Origin: Pantoea alhagi
GTDB lineage: Bacteria; Pseudomonadota; Gammaproteobacteria; Enterobacterales; Enterobacteriaceae
NCBI RefSeq assembly: GCF_002101395.1
Contig: NZ_CP019706.1
Coordinates: forward strand, 434,001 to 498,000
Reading direction: 5' to 3'
DNA: 64,000 bases
Shown: positions 1-8,265 of the stretch, one piece after another
Layout of the letters: each line of letters starts with the position of its first letter
Numbering within the stretch: the stretch's first letter is position 1
Position numbers and translations under genes: made by a program
The notes under the pieces: generated by a model
Told to the model about the DNA's origin: nothing
Seen by the model: only the letters and a program-made list of their open reading frames with translations
Database searches by the model: none

Positions 1-200
1 AACGTATTCAGCTGGTGCTGGCGGATGATGGCTCTCTGAAGCGCCTGAAGTTTGCCGATACGCTACGTGAACAAAACGATGATATCGATCGGGAAGATTT
101 TGCGCTGCGTTTCGATGCAGACTTTATTCTGATGACCAGCGAACTGGCGGCGCTGGTCAGCAACCTGACCGAAGCGTTAGGCGGCGAGGCACAGCGTTAA
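1..200 (+). CDS. rdgC: RdgC nucleoid-associated protein, C-terminal end (partial)
   Basis: The reading frame is open from the left edge (first full codon at base 3) to TAA at 198-200. The visible tail contains DGSLKRLKF, REQNDD and the ending LGGEAQR, which match the conserved C-terminus of RdgC. RdgC is a ring-shaped DNA-binding protein that limits RecA-driven recombination. Only about 65 residues are present, so nothing can be said about the rest. In Escherichia it sits in the same neighbourhood as proC, aroL and ppnP, which supports the call. Confidence 0.9.
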   Translation, partial: RIQLVLADDGSLKRLKFADTLREQNDDIDREDFALRFDADFILMTSELAALVSNLTEALGGEAQR

Positions 201-279
201 TCAGCGCTGCCCAGCGCGGGATGTCACCTGAGTCCTGCGCCAGTAACGGATGTGCGCCGCCAGCGGCGCACATTTAGCG

Positions 280-564
280 TTACAGATAACGGCACAGGTA
301 GGCGGTTGGCTCTGCGACCTGCAAATGAAACTCGCTGTGACCGGGAACGTGGAACACACCGCCCGCTTCATAAATTTTCCATTCGGTTTCGCCGGGTAAC
401 AGCACGTTTAATGCGCCGCTGATCACCGTCATCTCCTCTGGCTGACCGGTTCCAAAGGCATACTCACCTTCCACCATCACTCCAACGCTGGCGCGTCCGG
501 TGCTGGCACTGGTAAAACCGATCGACTTCACTTTTCCCTCAAAGTACTCGCTTACGTTCAGCAT
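280..564 (-). CDS. ppnP: Pyrimidine/purine nucleoside phosphorylase PpnP (YaiE)
   Basis: This 94-residue cupin-fold protein matches the DUF1255/YaiE family along its whole length. It starts MLNVSEYFEGKVKSIGF and carries the typical stretches GEYAFGTGQPEEMTVISG and HSEFHLQV, ending AYLCRYL. The family phosphorolyses a wide range of nucleosides to base and ribose-1-phosphate in the cytosol. The start codon has a purine-rich GGGGGA just upstream. It lies next to aroM, as in Escherichia. The length is normal for the family. Confidence 0.93.
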   Translation of the reverse strand: MLNVSEYFEGKVKSIGFTSASTGRASVGVMVEGEYAFGTGQPEEMTVISGALNVLLPGETEWKIYEAGGVFHVPGHSEFHLQVAEPTAYLCRYL

Positions 565-642
565 GCATCGTCCCCCGAAACCACAATAGATGAATCGGCA
601 GTGTAGGGGCTAAACGCGTGTTTTGTCATCTGAAATTGTCGA

Positions 643-1320
643 TTATGCCAGCACTCCGGCTACCATTTCCGCCAGCGATTGCCAGGAGAGCAGCACCGGA
701 ATACCCAGCAGCTGCTGTAAGCTGTCACAGTGGTGCGGGTGATAGGCCGGGCTGTCCAACACCACCACATCCGCGCCCTGCTCCAGCAGCATCAGTCCGG
801 CATCAAATAATGCCTGATTATCACTCTGCAGCGGATCGGCAACGGCAAAACAGGCGGGCTTACGCAGAACGCGCCATTTACCTGCCTGCTGACGCAGCAG
901 TTCATTAGCCGAAACAATAATGCCCGCCTGATGGCCGCCGACAATAGCGCCGACCAGCGGAGGGATCAGGCGGTCGGGCTCCATAAGGATCGCATTGCGG
1001 GCTTGCAGTTCAGTAAACTGCCCGCAACCCAGCAACAGAATATTTTCAACGCCGCGCGACTCCAGCTGGCTGATAAGCTGCTGCAGACCCCGCTCAATGC
1101 GGCTGGTCGCGAGCAGCATCTCTGTGCCCTCCGCTAACCGCACTATCTGCGCCTTCTCACCCTTACGCGGAGCATATTTTTCATTTATCTCTTCGCAGGA
1201 GAGCGCGTTCAGCAGACTGACTGGCTCCAGCTGTGCTTCAGACAGCGATTCCAACAGTAACGGCGAGATATCATAGTCCGGCGAGAATGCGATGGTAAGT
1301 ATTACCAGTGTCTGTTTCAT
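643..1320 (-). CDS. aroM: AroM family protein
   Basis: This 225-residue protein matches AroM, whose biochemical role is not firmly established. Family-typical segments are the N-terminal LVILTIAFSP, the middle ILLLGCGQF and GAIVGGHQAGIIV, and a C-terminal VVLDSPAYH. It lies in the AroM, YaiA, AroL order seen in Escherichia, where the three form the TyrR-controlled aroL operon. Here about 800 bp separate it from yaiA, and a hairpin (1386-1425) lies 66 nt before its start, so it may have its own promoter. The Shine-Dalgarno sequence is weak (GAAGAAG). Confidence 0.88.
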   Translation of the reverse strand: MKQTLVILTIAFSPDYDISPLLLESLSEAQLEPVSLLNALSCEEINEKYAPRKGEKAQIVRLAEGTEMLLATSRIERGLQQLISQLESRGVENILLLGCGQFTELQARNAILMEPDRLIPPLVGAIVGGHQAGIIVSANELLRQQAGKWRVLRKPACFAVADPLQSDNQALFDAGLMLLEQGADVVVLDSPAYHPHHCDSLQQLLGIPVLLSWQSLAEMVAGVLA

Positions 1321-2124
1321 ATTTACTTCTTCAGTACAAGTAAATTGCCGGGCCGGTTACAGGCCAGCTATTCGTTATGCCATTAGGGTGCCGTTTTACC
1401 AGCACCAGGCGTAAAACGGGCACCCGGCAATATTTCTGCCGCTGATTTTAATTATTTCTGCCCAATAAAAAACCGCTTTTTCATAAAGGTTATTTAATCT
1501 TGTACTAATGAAAATTATCGTACCCTTAATGACGGCAGCCTGGTAATTTATTTGCAACAGGCTTATTAACTGCCTTAACGGCAAATTAATAAAATATTAT
1601 TCTGCTAATAAAGCAATCAGCGATTTAATATTATCCTGGCATAACAATCGATGAAAAACCACCCACAGATTCGATGATTAATCACTGAAAAATAGATTAT
1701 TTCTGGTCATCATTTTCTTCAGGCTTATATTGCCTGAATATTAAGCGGTTAAATGCTCAGTTCCCGGCATTTTTCTTCCAGAAAGCTGGCCAGCAAGGCA
1801 GCAATTTTATGACAAAAACGACATCAGAGGTTAACAGCTGTAAAACGTAGATAGCTCAGGCGATTATTAATGCTGGGGCAAAATAAAATATTAACAAGGA
1901 GGAGTCAAGCCTTAACCGCCATTCAGGGAAGATCCTTTATACGGTCAAAGAGAATAGTAATTTTTATCAAATAGCGTTTAGCAAGGGGAGAGGGTTAGCA
2001 AAATAGTTAGATAAAATAACGAAAGAAAATCAGAGAAAGATTAATTTAATTGATCAAATAACAGGCTTATTAACGGGAAGTATTGTTTGGCAGATTATTA
2101 CTCAGGCATCCCTGCCCGACTGGA
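1321..2124. other. AT-rich gap of about 800 bp inside the aroL-yaiA-aroM cluster
   Basis: No convincing gene is visible on either strand. The sequence is clearly more AT-rich than its neighbours, with many TTAAT/ATTAA runs. It contains a strong imperfect hairpin near its left end. In Escherichia these genes are closely packed, so the gap is either an insertion, a decayed gene or a regulatory region specific to this lineage. Confidence 0.6.
1386..1425 (-). promoter_or_regulatory. Imperfect hairpin in the leader of aroM
   Basis: GGGTGCCGTTTTAC and GTAAAACGGGCACCC are reverse complements apart from one extra C and are separated by an 11-nt loop. No U-tract follows on either strand, so it is not a standard intrinsic terminator. 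Its place 66 nt upstream of the aroM start suggests a leader structure or a protein-binding palindrome. Function is unknown. Confidence 0.5.
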
Positions 2125-2316
2125 TTACTCTTTGTCGCTATTCTCGTAACGTTCTTTCGCATCCAGCGCTTCCTGTTCGCTTTCATGCTCACTGATCAGC
2201 GAGTTGGGTTTCGGGTGATCGGCGCGTAGTTCGTAGCGCGTTACGCCTTGTCCTGCAGCGCCTTTATCAACCTGAACAACCCGAGCTTCACGTGGATAGG
2301 GTGGTCTTGTTGGCAT
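2125..2316 (-). CDS. yaiA: YaiA family small protein
   Basis: This 63-residue protein begins MPTRPPYPREARVVQVDKG and continues with VTRYELRADHPKPNSLIS, the signature of YaiA, a small enterobacterial protein of unknown function. GAGGGAAGAAAA lies directly before the ATG as ribosome-binding site. It is between aroL and aroM in the order expected for the aroL operon, about 180 bp after aroL. It is small, hydrophilic and charged, with no membrane segment or signal peptide, so a cytosolic location is likely. Confidence 0.9.
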   Translation of the reverse strand: MPTRPPYPREARVVQVDKGAAGQGVTRYELRADHPKPNSLISEHESEQEALDAKERYENSDKE

Positions 2317-2495
2317 TTTTCTTCCCTCTTATGGTGAAAGTGTTTTCCGCTACTCTCAGGCCGCTTGCTGCCGAGAACGTTCGCTTTTGCGCGCGTAGCA
2401 GTAAGTATAGACAATCACGCCAGTGCAGCAGGGAACTGGAAAAGAAAGGTAACAAAAACAGACGGATTAATAACAGACAGCCCCGCAGGCGAGGC

Positions 2496-3026
2496 TTATA
2501 CCTGGCTGGCTGGCGCCACGGGTAAGGCGTTCAGGATCGCCATGACAACCCGTTCAGGCGTCTGCATGGCATCTATTATATGATGTGCGGTTTGCTGATA
2601 AAGGCTTGCGCGTTCGTCAAGCACTTCCGCCATCTCTTCAGTGATAGAACGGCCGGTTAAAGTAGGACGCTGCGAGCTTTGCGGATAATGGGTCAGACGA
2701 GCTGCCAGCACCGTGGCGTTGGCCTGTAGCCAGATAACCTGCCCCCGCTCCTGCATAAAGCAACGATTGGCTTCCGCCAGCACCATGCCGCCACCGGTAG
2801 CGATAATGGTTTCCGGCGCGGTAACCGCAATCAAGGCGTCAGTTTCGTGCTGGCGAAACCCTTCCCAGCCTTCAGCAGCGACAATCTCCGCTACCGTTTT
2901 TCCTGTGCTTTGCTGCAGATAATGATCGGTATCGCAAAAAGCATAACCCAGTACTTGCGCCAGTGATTCACCCACCGTGGTTTTACCGCAACCCCGTGCG
3001 CCAATGAGAAAAATGGGTAACGACAT
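2496..3026 (-). CDS. aroL: Shikimate kinase II
   Basis: This 176-residue kinase phosphorylates shikimate to shikimate-3-phosphate with ATP, the fifth step of the chorismate pathway. The Walker A loop GARGCGKTTVG is at residues 8-18. The shikimate-binding motif CDTDHYLQ and the GGGMVL segment follow, and RPTL lies in the lid region. The length is standard for AroL. The start is supported by GGAGGAC upstream. A near-consensus TyrR box about 95 nt upstream indicates repression by TyrR with aromatic amino acids, as established for aroL in Escherichia. It is the first gene of the aroL-yaiA(-aroM) cluster. Confidence 0.95.
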   Translation of the reverse strand: MSLPIFLIGARGCGKTTVGESLAQVLGYAFCDTDHYLQQSTGKTVAEIVAAEGWEGFRQHETDALIAVTAPETIIATGGGMVLAEANRCFMQERGQVIWLQANATVLAARLTHYPQSSQRPTLTGRSITEEMAEVLDERASLYQQTAHHIIDAMQTPERVVMAILNALPVAPASQV

Positions 3027-3122
3027 GACAGCCTGTCCTCCGCCATGACTGCGTTCCGCCGCAGCTGGCCATCAAATTATGCATGGCGGGCATCATACCG
3101 AGAAAAAATATTGTGGGCCAGC

Positions 3123-3140
3123 TGTAACGTTGTTTTTACG
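3123..3140 (-). promoter_or_regulatory. Probable TyrR box upstream of aroL
   Basis: TGTAAC, six bases, then TTTACG matches the established TyrR consensus TGTAAA-N6-TTTACA at all but the two innermost/outermost positions. It sits about 97-114 nt before the aroL start, the expected place for TyrR control of aroL. Function is inferred from the match and the neighbour. Confidence 0.72.
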
Positions 3141-3286
3141 CAACGGAAAGATGTTTAACCATACATTGCTTTTCAGCAGAACCGGAATGTTCTGTTCCTC
3201 CCGGCAATATTTACTTACGCAGTGCTAATTTACTTTCGCCACAGAGCGACCAGAATAAAGAGATACCGCTTGTTTAAGGAGGTTCC

Positions 3287-4021
3287 ATGCAGAGCGAAGA
3301 ACAACGTCTAATTGAAAGTCTGTTTAGCCGACTAAAACAGGCTGAAAGCCAGTCTGCGCCACGTGATGCCGCAGCAGAGCGCCTGATTGAACAGCAGCTC
3401 CGCCAGCAGCCCGCTGCGCCCTACTATATGGCGCAGGCGATCCTGATTCAGGAAGCGGCAATGAAAAAATTGAGCGCGCAGGTTACCGAACTGGAAAACC
3501 AGCTGACGCAGGCGCAACAGCAGCTATCTCAGGCACAGCAACAACCGGCGCGCCAGAGCAGCGGCGGTTTTCTCTCCAGCCTGTTTGGCGGCGGACAGCG
3601 CCAGGCTACGCCGCAGCAGCCGGTATGGAACAACGCCCCGCAGCAGCCTTACGCGCAACAGCCGTACAATAATGCCCCGCAGCAGCAGCCCTATGCGCAG
3701 CAGCCTTACGGTACCGCACGCGGCGGTAGCGGTTTTCTTGGCGGCGCGCTGCAAACGGCAGTGGGCGTGGCAGGTGGTGTGGTAATGGCGGATATGCTGA
3801 CCAGCATGTTCCATCATTCTCAGCCGGAAGAGATTGTGAACATTATTAATGAGCCTGCCCTGCCGGATCCTCAGCCGCTCGATACCAGCCTGGATACGTT
3901 TAATAATGTCGACGATCGGGCATTTTTACAGGATGCCAGCTGGCAGCAGGATGATAATGCCGGTTTCGACAGCAACGATTTCGGCAATGACGATTTCAAT
4001 GACGACGACAGCTTTATCTGA
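3287..4021 (+). CDS. DUF2076 domain protein, Gln-rich
   Basis: This 244-residue protein belongs to DUF2076, a family of unknown function with a conserved N-terminal helix (here MQSEEQRLIESLFSRLK). Residues 55-88 form a Gln/Leu-rich coiled-coil-like segment. Residues 95-150 are a low-complexity stretch of repeated QQPYAQQPYNNAPQ-type units. A glycine-rich hydrophobic segment (GGALQTAVGVAGGVVMADML) follows, and the tail is strongly acidic, made of repeated Asp and Asn. AAGGAGG lies 9 nt before the ATG, an excellent start. The family is sometimes annotated as periplasmic, but I see no signal peptide. Confidence 0.82.
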   Translation: MQSEEQRLIESLFSRLKQAESQSAPRDAAAERLIEQQLRQQPAAPYYMAQAILIQEAAMKKLSAQVTELENQLTQAQQQLSQAQQQPARQSSGGFLSSLFGGGQRQATPQQPVWNNAPQQPYAQQPYNNAPQQQPYAQQPYGTARGGSGFLGGALQTAVGVAGGVVMADMLTSMFHHSQPEEIVNIINEPALPDPQPLDTSLDTFNNVDDRAFLQDASWQQDDNAGFDSNDFGNDDFNDDDSFI

Positions 4022-4083
4022 AGCGCTTTACTGACGCGGATAAGCCACACAGCCGCCAGGCTGACAATCCAGTGCTAAAGCGT

Positions 4084-4119
4084 AACGCCGGTGAGAGATA
4101 GCTCCCACCGGCGTTTTTA
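4084..4119 (+). terminator. Intrinsic terminator after the DUF2076 gene
   Basis: ACGCCGGTG and CACCGGCGT pair around a short loop and are followed by TTTTTATT on the + strand. It ends transcription from 3287-4021 and lies in the gap facing the convergent yaiI. Confidence 0.85.
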
Positions 4120-4129
4120 TTCGCTAACG

Positions 4130-4609
4130 CTACTGTCCCGCTGCGTTGTCCTGCTCTCGATGACGCCGCTGTTGTAACAGCCATTTATCCAGCTCTGCTG
4201 CAAATTGCTGCCGATCGCGCTGATTTAGCGTTGCCGGCCCGCCGGTCTGCACCCCGCTGGCGCGCATCGTATCCATAAAATCCCGCATCGTCAGGCGTTC
4301 ACGAATAGTGGCATCGCTGTAGCGTTCACCGCGAGGATTGAGCGCCGCCGCCCCTTTTGCCAGCACTTCTGCCGCCAGCGGAATATCAGCAGTGATAACC
4401 AAATCTTCGCGGCTCACGCGCTGCACAATTTCATTATCCGCTACATCAAAACCGGCCGCGACACGCAGCGTACGAATAAAACGTGATGGCGGCACGCTGA
4501 GCGGCTGATTAGCTACCAGAATCAGTTCTGTCTGGCTGCGCTCTGCGGCACGATAGAGCACCTCTTTTATGACTTTTGGACACGCATCCGCATCCACCCA
4601 AATTGGCAT
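4130..4609 (-). CDS. yaiI: YaiI/YqxD family (DUF188) protein
   Basis: This 159-residue protein matches the DUF188 family, which has a PIN-like fold and no firmly known function. It begins MPIWVDADACPKVIKEVLYRA and contains the family signatures DIVITADIPLA-like (here DLVITADIPLAAEVL), LNPRGERYS and GVQTGGP. It is the last gene of a reverse-strand cluster, 11 nt after the DUF421 gene, so it is probably co-transcribed with it. Acidic residues in VDADA and ADIPL fit a metal-dependent nuclease-like site, which is inference. Confidence 0.9.
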   Translation of the reverse strand: MPIWVDADACPKVIKEVLYRAAERSQTELILVANQPLSVPPSRFIRTLRVAAGFDVADNEIVQRVSREDLVITADIPLAAEVLAKGAAALNPRGERYSDATIRERLTMRDFMDTMRASGVQTGGPATLNQRDRQQFAAELDKWLLQQRRHREQDNAAGQ

Positions 4610-4620
4610 CGGCTTTCCTG

Positions 4621-5064
4621 TCAGGATTGAGGAATAATGCTGATTTTGCCGTTCTTCTCCAGAATGGCAAACTTTATCTGATCAAGGCGCTCCAGCCCCT
4701 GCGTGCTTCGCGCTGAAGTCAGGATATCCTCTGCGGTAATGCCCGCCTTTTTGGCGCGATGGGTTAACAGCTTGCCATCTTCCACCAGGATCAGCGAGGC
4801 GCCGTCTATCAGCATCTCCAGGCGCGGGAACCATCCCTTAAAAATGCCTAACAGAATATCCATGACGATAAGGGTGATAATGGTCAGCGCAGCGCCGGTA
4901 ACCGAAAAATCATTGCCCAGCAGCGCCTGCTGCGTCGCCTCGCTGATAATCAGCAGCAGGATAAAGTCAAAACTGGTCATCTCCAGCAGCGTGCGGCGTC
5001 CGGCAATCTTCAACACCACCATTAAAATGAAATACATGCTTATTGCGCGTAATACCGTTTCCAT
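4621..5064 (-). CDS. DUF421 (YetF/YcaP-like) membrane protein
   Basis: This 147-residue protein has three hydrophobic segments near the N-terminus (around residues 5-20, 30-48 and 57-76) and a soluble C-terminal domain (DGKLLTHRAKKAGITAEDI, STQGLERLDQIKFAILEKNG), the layout of the DUF421/YetF family. Its function is unknown. The ATG at 5062-5064 is chosen because it follows GGGAAGGGG and falls 10 nt after the upstream gene. Longer frames would overlap that gene. It is the middle gene of a tight three-gene operon with the 172-residue protein and yaiI. Confidence 0.85.
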   Translation of the reverse strand: METVLRAISMYFILMVVLKIAGRRTLLEMTSFDFILLLIISEATQQALLGNDFSVTGAALTIITLIVMDILLGIFKGWFPRLEMLIDGASLILVEDGKLLTHRAKKAGITAEDILTSARSTQGLERLDQIKFAILEKNGKISIIPQS

Positions 5065-5074
5065 ACCCCTTCCC

Positions 5075-5593
5075 CTATGGATAAACCCATTGTGTAAAAC
5101 GTACCTGTGCCCCCTGACTGTCGCTAACCGCAAAGGTATATTTTCCCGGAGAGTGCGGCTGGCCGCCGAGCCAGACGGAAGCGCCATGGTTAAGACTTTG
5201 CGTTTGATACCAGAGCGTCAGAGAACGGTCACGGCTCTCCGCACGCAGCGGCTGCGGCTGGACGCTTTGCAGCTGAAAATTATCGACGCCGTTACCGCTG
5301 ATGGTAATGCGATACAGGCTATCGCGTAGCGGATGCAGACGGATGGTCATCGCCATATCGCTCTGCTGGCGCGCAAAGCGCTCATACTCAACCCGCAGCT
5401 CGCCGTTTGACGAGACGATATCGTGATCGCTAAGAAAACCCTTTGAAAACAGGCCGCAGGCTCCGCTGATAACCATGGCCAGCAGCAGTACATAACCTAC
5501 CCGCTGGATACGCCACTCAATCCGTTGCCAGCGCATATTCTCCTGCACCGGATAGTGGCGATCTTTATCTTCATCTTGCTGAAAATTTTCCAT
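5075..5593 (-). CDS. Single-pass membrane protein of unknown function
   Basis: This 172-residue protein has a charged N-terminal tail of about 30 residues, one hydrophobic segment (residues 33-50, VGYVLLLAMVISGACGLF), and a predicted extracytoplasmic domain of about 120 residues with beta-rich character (RITISGNGVDNFQLQ, SLTLWYQTQSL). I do not recognise a named family. AAGGAGAG precedes the ATG. It is first in the operon with the DUF421 gene, and such pairs recur in enterobacteria, so the two membrane proteins may work together (inference). Confidence 0.75.
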   Translation of the reverse strand: MENFQQDEDKDRHYPVQENMRWQRIEWRIQRVGYVLLLAMVISGACGLFSKGFLSDHDIVSSNGELRVEYERFARQQSDMAMTIRLHPLRDSLYRITISGNGVDNFQLQSVQPQPLRAESRDRSLTLWYQTQSLNHGASVWLGGQPHSPGKYTFAVSDSQGAQVRFTQWVYP

Positions 5594-5697
5594 TTTTCTC
5601 TCCTTATGCCTCTCTGGAGTTTAGCTGAAGCTGAATAAAGCGGCAGAATCACGTAAGCTGATGCGTAATGAAAAATGGCTACGCAGAGGGAAATATC

Positions 5698-6510
5698 ATG
5701 CTGGAGAAAAAAATAGGCTTTATTGGCTGCGGAAATATGTCCAAAGCGATAATTGGCGGACTGATTGCGGGTGGCCAGGTTGATGCAGCAAACATCTGGG
5801 TTTATGACCATAAAACAGAAACCAACCAGGCCATGGCACAGCAATATGGCATTACCCCCGCGCAAAGCGCCGAAGAGGTTGCGCGTGAAGCTGATATTTT
5901 ATTCGGCGCGGTAAAACCGAATGTGATTCTGAAAGTGCTTAAGGATGCGGCCGGCGCGCTGAATAAAGAGACGCTGGTGGTTTCGATTGCCGCAGGCGTA
6001 ACGCTGGATGCCTTAGCGATGACGCTGGGACACGATCGTAAAATTGTGCGCGCTATGCCCAATACGCCTGCACTAGTTAACGAAGGCATGACCTCTGTTA
6101 CGCCGAATCCGCTGGTCACCCCGGAGGAAGTCGACGAAATCGTGGCCATTTTCAACAGTTTTGGTAAAGCTGCCGTTGTGCCAGAATATCTGATCCATGC
6201 GGTGGTTGGGGTTAGCGGCTCGGCACCGGCCTACGTCTTTATGTTTATTGAAGCAATGGCGGATGCCGCCGTACTGGGCGGAATGCCGCGAGCTCAGGCT
6301 TATGAATTTGCCGCGCAGGCGGTAAAAGGCGCCGCGCAAATGGTGCTGGAAACCGGCAAGCATCCGGGCGAGCTGAAAGATATGGTTTGTTCGCCAGGAG
6401 GCACCACCATCGAGGCGGTTAAAGTGTTGGAAGAGAAAGGGCTGCGCTCGGCCGTGATCGCCTCAATGGAGGCCTGTATGGCGCGCTCTGAAGCATTAAG
6501 CAAGCGTTGA
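5698..6510 (+). CDS. proC: Pyrroline-5-carboxylate reductase
   Basis: This 270-residue enzyme performs the last step of proline synthesis, NADPH-dependent reduction of pyrroline-5-carboxylate. The Rossmann motif GFIGCGNM is at the N-terminus. RAMPNTPALV, GVSGSAPAYVF and the family signature CSPGGTTIEAV are all present. The start at 5698 is preferred over an upstream ATG at 5668 because it follows AGAGGG and gives the normal length. A strong terminator follows directly, so the gene is probably a single transcription unit. Confidence 0.96.
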   Translation: MLEKKIGFIGCGNMSKAIIGGLIAGGQVDAANIWVYDHKTETNQAMAQQYGITPAQSAEEVAREADILFGAVKPNVILKVLKDAAGALNKETLVVSIAAGVTLDALAMTLGHDRKIVRAMPNTPALVNEGMTSVTPNPLVTPEEVDEIVAIFNSFGKAAVVPEYLIHAVVGVSGSAPAYVFMFIEAMADAAVLGGMPRAQAYEFAAQAVKGAAQMVLETGKHPGELKDMVCSPGGTTIEAVKVLEEKGLRSAVIASMEACMARSEALSKR

Positions 6511-6514
6511 GATC

Positions 6515-6550
6515 AAACAGCCACATCGCAGATTGCGATGTGGCTGTTTT
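6515..6550. terminator. Bidirectional terminator between proC and iraP
   Basis: AAACAGCCACATCGCA pairs with TGCGATGTGGCTGTTT around a 3-nt loop. It is followed by T-rich sequence on the + strand and by an A/T-rich tail on the other. It separates the convergent proC and iraP genes. Confidence 0.88.
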
Positions 6551-6554
6551 ACTA

Positions 6555-6809
6555 TCAATAGCGGGGATGATTAAGCAGCTTGTCGATGTAGCCATGGAGC
6601 AAATTGGCATCTTCGGCGCTGGCACCGTCCGAGGCGACGATTAATGCCTCGCTGATCCCTCTGTTTAGCTCCTGACGCTGTTCGTCACCCAATTTACGCA
6701 GTAGCGCTGTTACCACAATTTCTAACGCTTCAACCTGGGCAACCAGCTCTTTAGACTCTGCTTCTTTTTCCGCCAACTTAACCAGTAGTTCTGCAATGAG
6801 CTGTTTCAT
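6555..6809 (-). CDS. iraP: Anti-adaptor protein IraP
   Basis: This 84-residue coiled-coil protein matches IraP (KQLIAELLVKLAEKEAESK, AQVEALEIVVTALLRKL, C-terminal KLLNHPR). IraP binds RssB and so blocks delivery of the stress sigma factor RpoS to ClpXP, stabilising RpoS during phosphate starvation. Its position next to proC is the same as in Escherichia. The ATG at 6807-6809 is chosen because it gives the family N-terminus. A GTG codon one position upstream is possible but less likely. Confidence 0.9.
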   Translation of the reverse strand: MKQLIAELLVKLAEKEAESKELVAQVEALEIVVTALLRKLGDEQRQELNRGISEALIVASDGASAEDANLLHGYIDKLLNHPRY

Positions 6810-7298
6810 CACACGATCCCAGTAACAATGTAAACGCAGACACTATCACTACAGTTAACAAAATAACAGCAGATGGTGCTGATATTTTTCAATATTTATA
6901 GAATAGCTTTGCTAAAAAAGGATGATTTTTTATACATAAATGAGCGCTGAGATCGCCTTTAGCCTTCGCAACCCAAAGATTAATTCATTTAACAAGCGCA
7001 GCGAAATATAATCCTCCATCTTATTAAGATTTATCCTGAAGGGATAAGTAAAACCTTTTGATGAGTATTATTTATTCTGTTAACCATCAGCCACTTATAT
7101 AAAATGCAGATGGAGTGCTTTATATAAAAAACAATAAAAACAAACAATTAAATAAGCGAAACCGCAAATCACAGTAACTGGAAATACCACCAGAGTCATC
7201 TATTATTCATATTGATACAACGCAGAATATGCATTAATCAACTGATAATACATATTCTAAGATGCTTACCAAACTGGAAAAGTAATCAGGAGACGATA
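6810..7298. other. AT-rich intergenic region between iraP and the KGG gene
   Basis: About 490 bp with no supportable gene. It must carry the leftward iraP promoter and the rightward promoter of the KGG stress gene. The sequence is AT-rich throughout, and several TATAAT-like hexamers occur, so no single promoter can be chosen with confidence. Confidence 0.5.
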
Positions 7299-7472
7299 AT
7301 GGCAGAACATCGTGGTGGTTCAGGAAACTTCGCAGAAGACCGAGAAAAAGCCTCTGAAGCCGGTAAAAAAGGTGGTCAGCAGAGCGGCGGCAACTTCAAA
7401 AACGATCGTGAAAAAGCCTCCGAAGCGGGTAAAAAAGGCGGACAAAACAGCCATGGTGGCCGTAAGTCCTGA
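7299..7472 (+). CDS. KGG-motif general stress protein (YciG/con-10 type)
   Basis: This 57-residue, very hydrophilic protein consists of two near-identical units of the stress-induced KGG motif (REKASEAGKKGGQ, at about residues 13-26 and 37-50). The family includes YciG and YmdF of Escherichia and con-10-like proteins, which are RpoS-dependent and of unknown mechanism. CAGGAGA lies 7 nt before the chosen ATG. An upstream in-frame ATG at 7212 would add an AT-rich unrelated leader and is rejected. A terminator follows. Confidence 0.87.
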   Translation: MAEHRGGSGNFAEDREKASEAGKKGGQQSGGNFKNDREKASEAGKKGGQNSHGGRKS

Positions 7473-7517
7473 CCCGGTTTCGTTGCCACAATATCTGGTG
7501 TGGTAATGCAGGATATC

Positions 7518-7556
7518 AACCCCGGAGCAGTCATACTGTTTCGGGGTTATTTTTTG
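7518..7556 (+). terminator. Intrinsic terminator after the KGG gene
   Basis: AACCCCG and CGGGGTT pair around a 17-nt loop and are followed by ATTTTTT on the + strand. Confidence 0.75.
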
Positions 7557-7611
7557 CCTGCTGTTTACGACGACGGTAGTCATTAAGCCGCCTGTTGGCA
7601 GAAAACAGGCA

Positions 7612-7642
7612 ATAAAAAACCCGCCATTAAGGCGGGTTTTTT
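7612..7642. terminator. Bidirectional terminator downstream of the cold-shock gene
   Basis: AAAAAACCCGCC pairs perfectly with GGCGGGTTTTTT around a 5-nt loop. It gives a U-tract on both strands and mainly serves the reverse-strand csp gene 14 nt away. Confidence 0.9.
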
Positions 7643-7655
7643 GCATTCTGGCAGC

Positions 7656-7868
7656 TTAGCGTACGTTTACGTTAGCAGCAGCCGGGCCTTTCGGACCGTT
7701 TTCAATGGTGAACTCAACGCTCTGACCTTCTTCCAGCGTTTTGAAACCCTGGTTCTGGATAGCGGAGAAGTGCACGAATACATCTTTGCTGCCGTCAGCC
7801 GGAGAAATAAAGCCGAAACCTTTCTCAGCGTTGAACCATTTTACTAAACCAGTCAGTTTTGCAGACAT
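7656..7868 (-). CDS. CspA-family cold-shock protein
   Basis: This 70-residue single OB-fold protein binds single-stranded RNA/DNA as an RNA chaperone. The RNP1 motif KGFGFISP and RNP2 motif VFVHFS are intact, with the ending GPAAANVNVR. Escherichia has several close paralogues (CspA to CspI), so the exact member cannot be named. The ATG at 7868 is chosen because GAAGGAAAG precedes it. A frame starting five codons upstream exists but has no support. About 400 bp with no gene lie upstream, room for the long leader typical of this family. Confidence 0.9.
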   Translation of the reverse strand: MSAKLTGLVKWFNAEKGFGFISPADGSKDVFVHFSAIQNQGFKTLEEGQSVEFTIENGPKGPAAANVNVR

Positions 7869-8265
7869 TTGTCTTTCCTTCATTCGATATTAACGCCCTG
7901 AGGGCAACAGGTTTGTGTACAGATGTTATGGGGCACTCAGGAAGGCGATACTGAAGAAGGGATATCAGAGATAACTCTTACACTGCAGACTGCTTTACTA
8001 AAACTGCTCGCATACCCGGTTCTGTTTAACAAACCGACGATGCATTTACTCATAATCGCTGGTGCAATGCAAGCAGGATTTTCGCGCTAAAAATATTTCA
8101 GGTTGTTACTGACTTTTTTCGCTGGCGCTTCTATGTTTAAAAAATAGCCAACACTTACAGACGATGACAACGTCCCCGGTTTTGCCTGACGAAGGCATGC
8201 TTTCCTGTTAATTATCTGACGGCCCGCTTTATTGTGGGTCGATGCTGCGTTTTTGGAGGTTGACA
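7869..8265. other. Long leader/promoter region between csp and the YmgB-like gene
   Basis: About 400 bp contain no supportable gene. Reverse-strand csp genes usually have 100-160 nt leaders. The sequence here includes small stems such as GCCCTGAGGGC near 7895, but I could not identify a convincing cold-box. The right part must hold the forward promoter for the gene at 8266. Confidence 0.5.

Noticed and set aside
1892..1910. AAGGAGG Shine-Dalgarno-like sequence inside the aroM-yaiA gap
   Set aside because: No start codon follows at the right spacing and no open frame is supported.
7900..8080. Cold-box in the csp leader
   Set aside because: No sequence close enough to the known cold-box could be seen.
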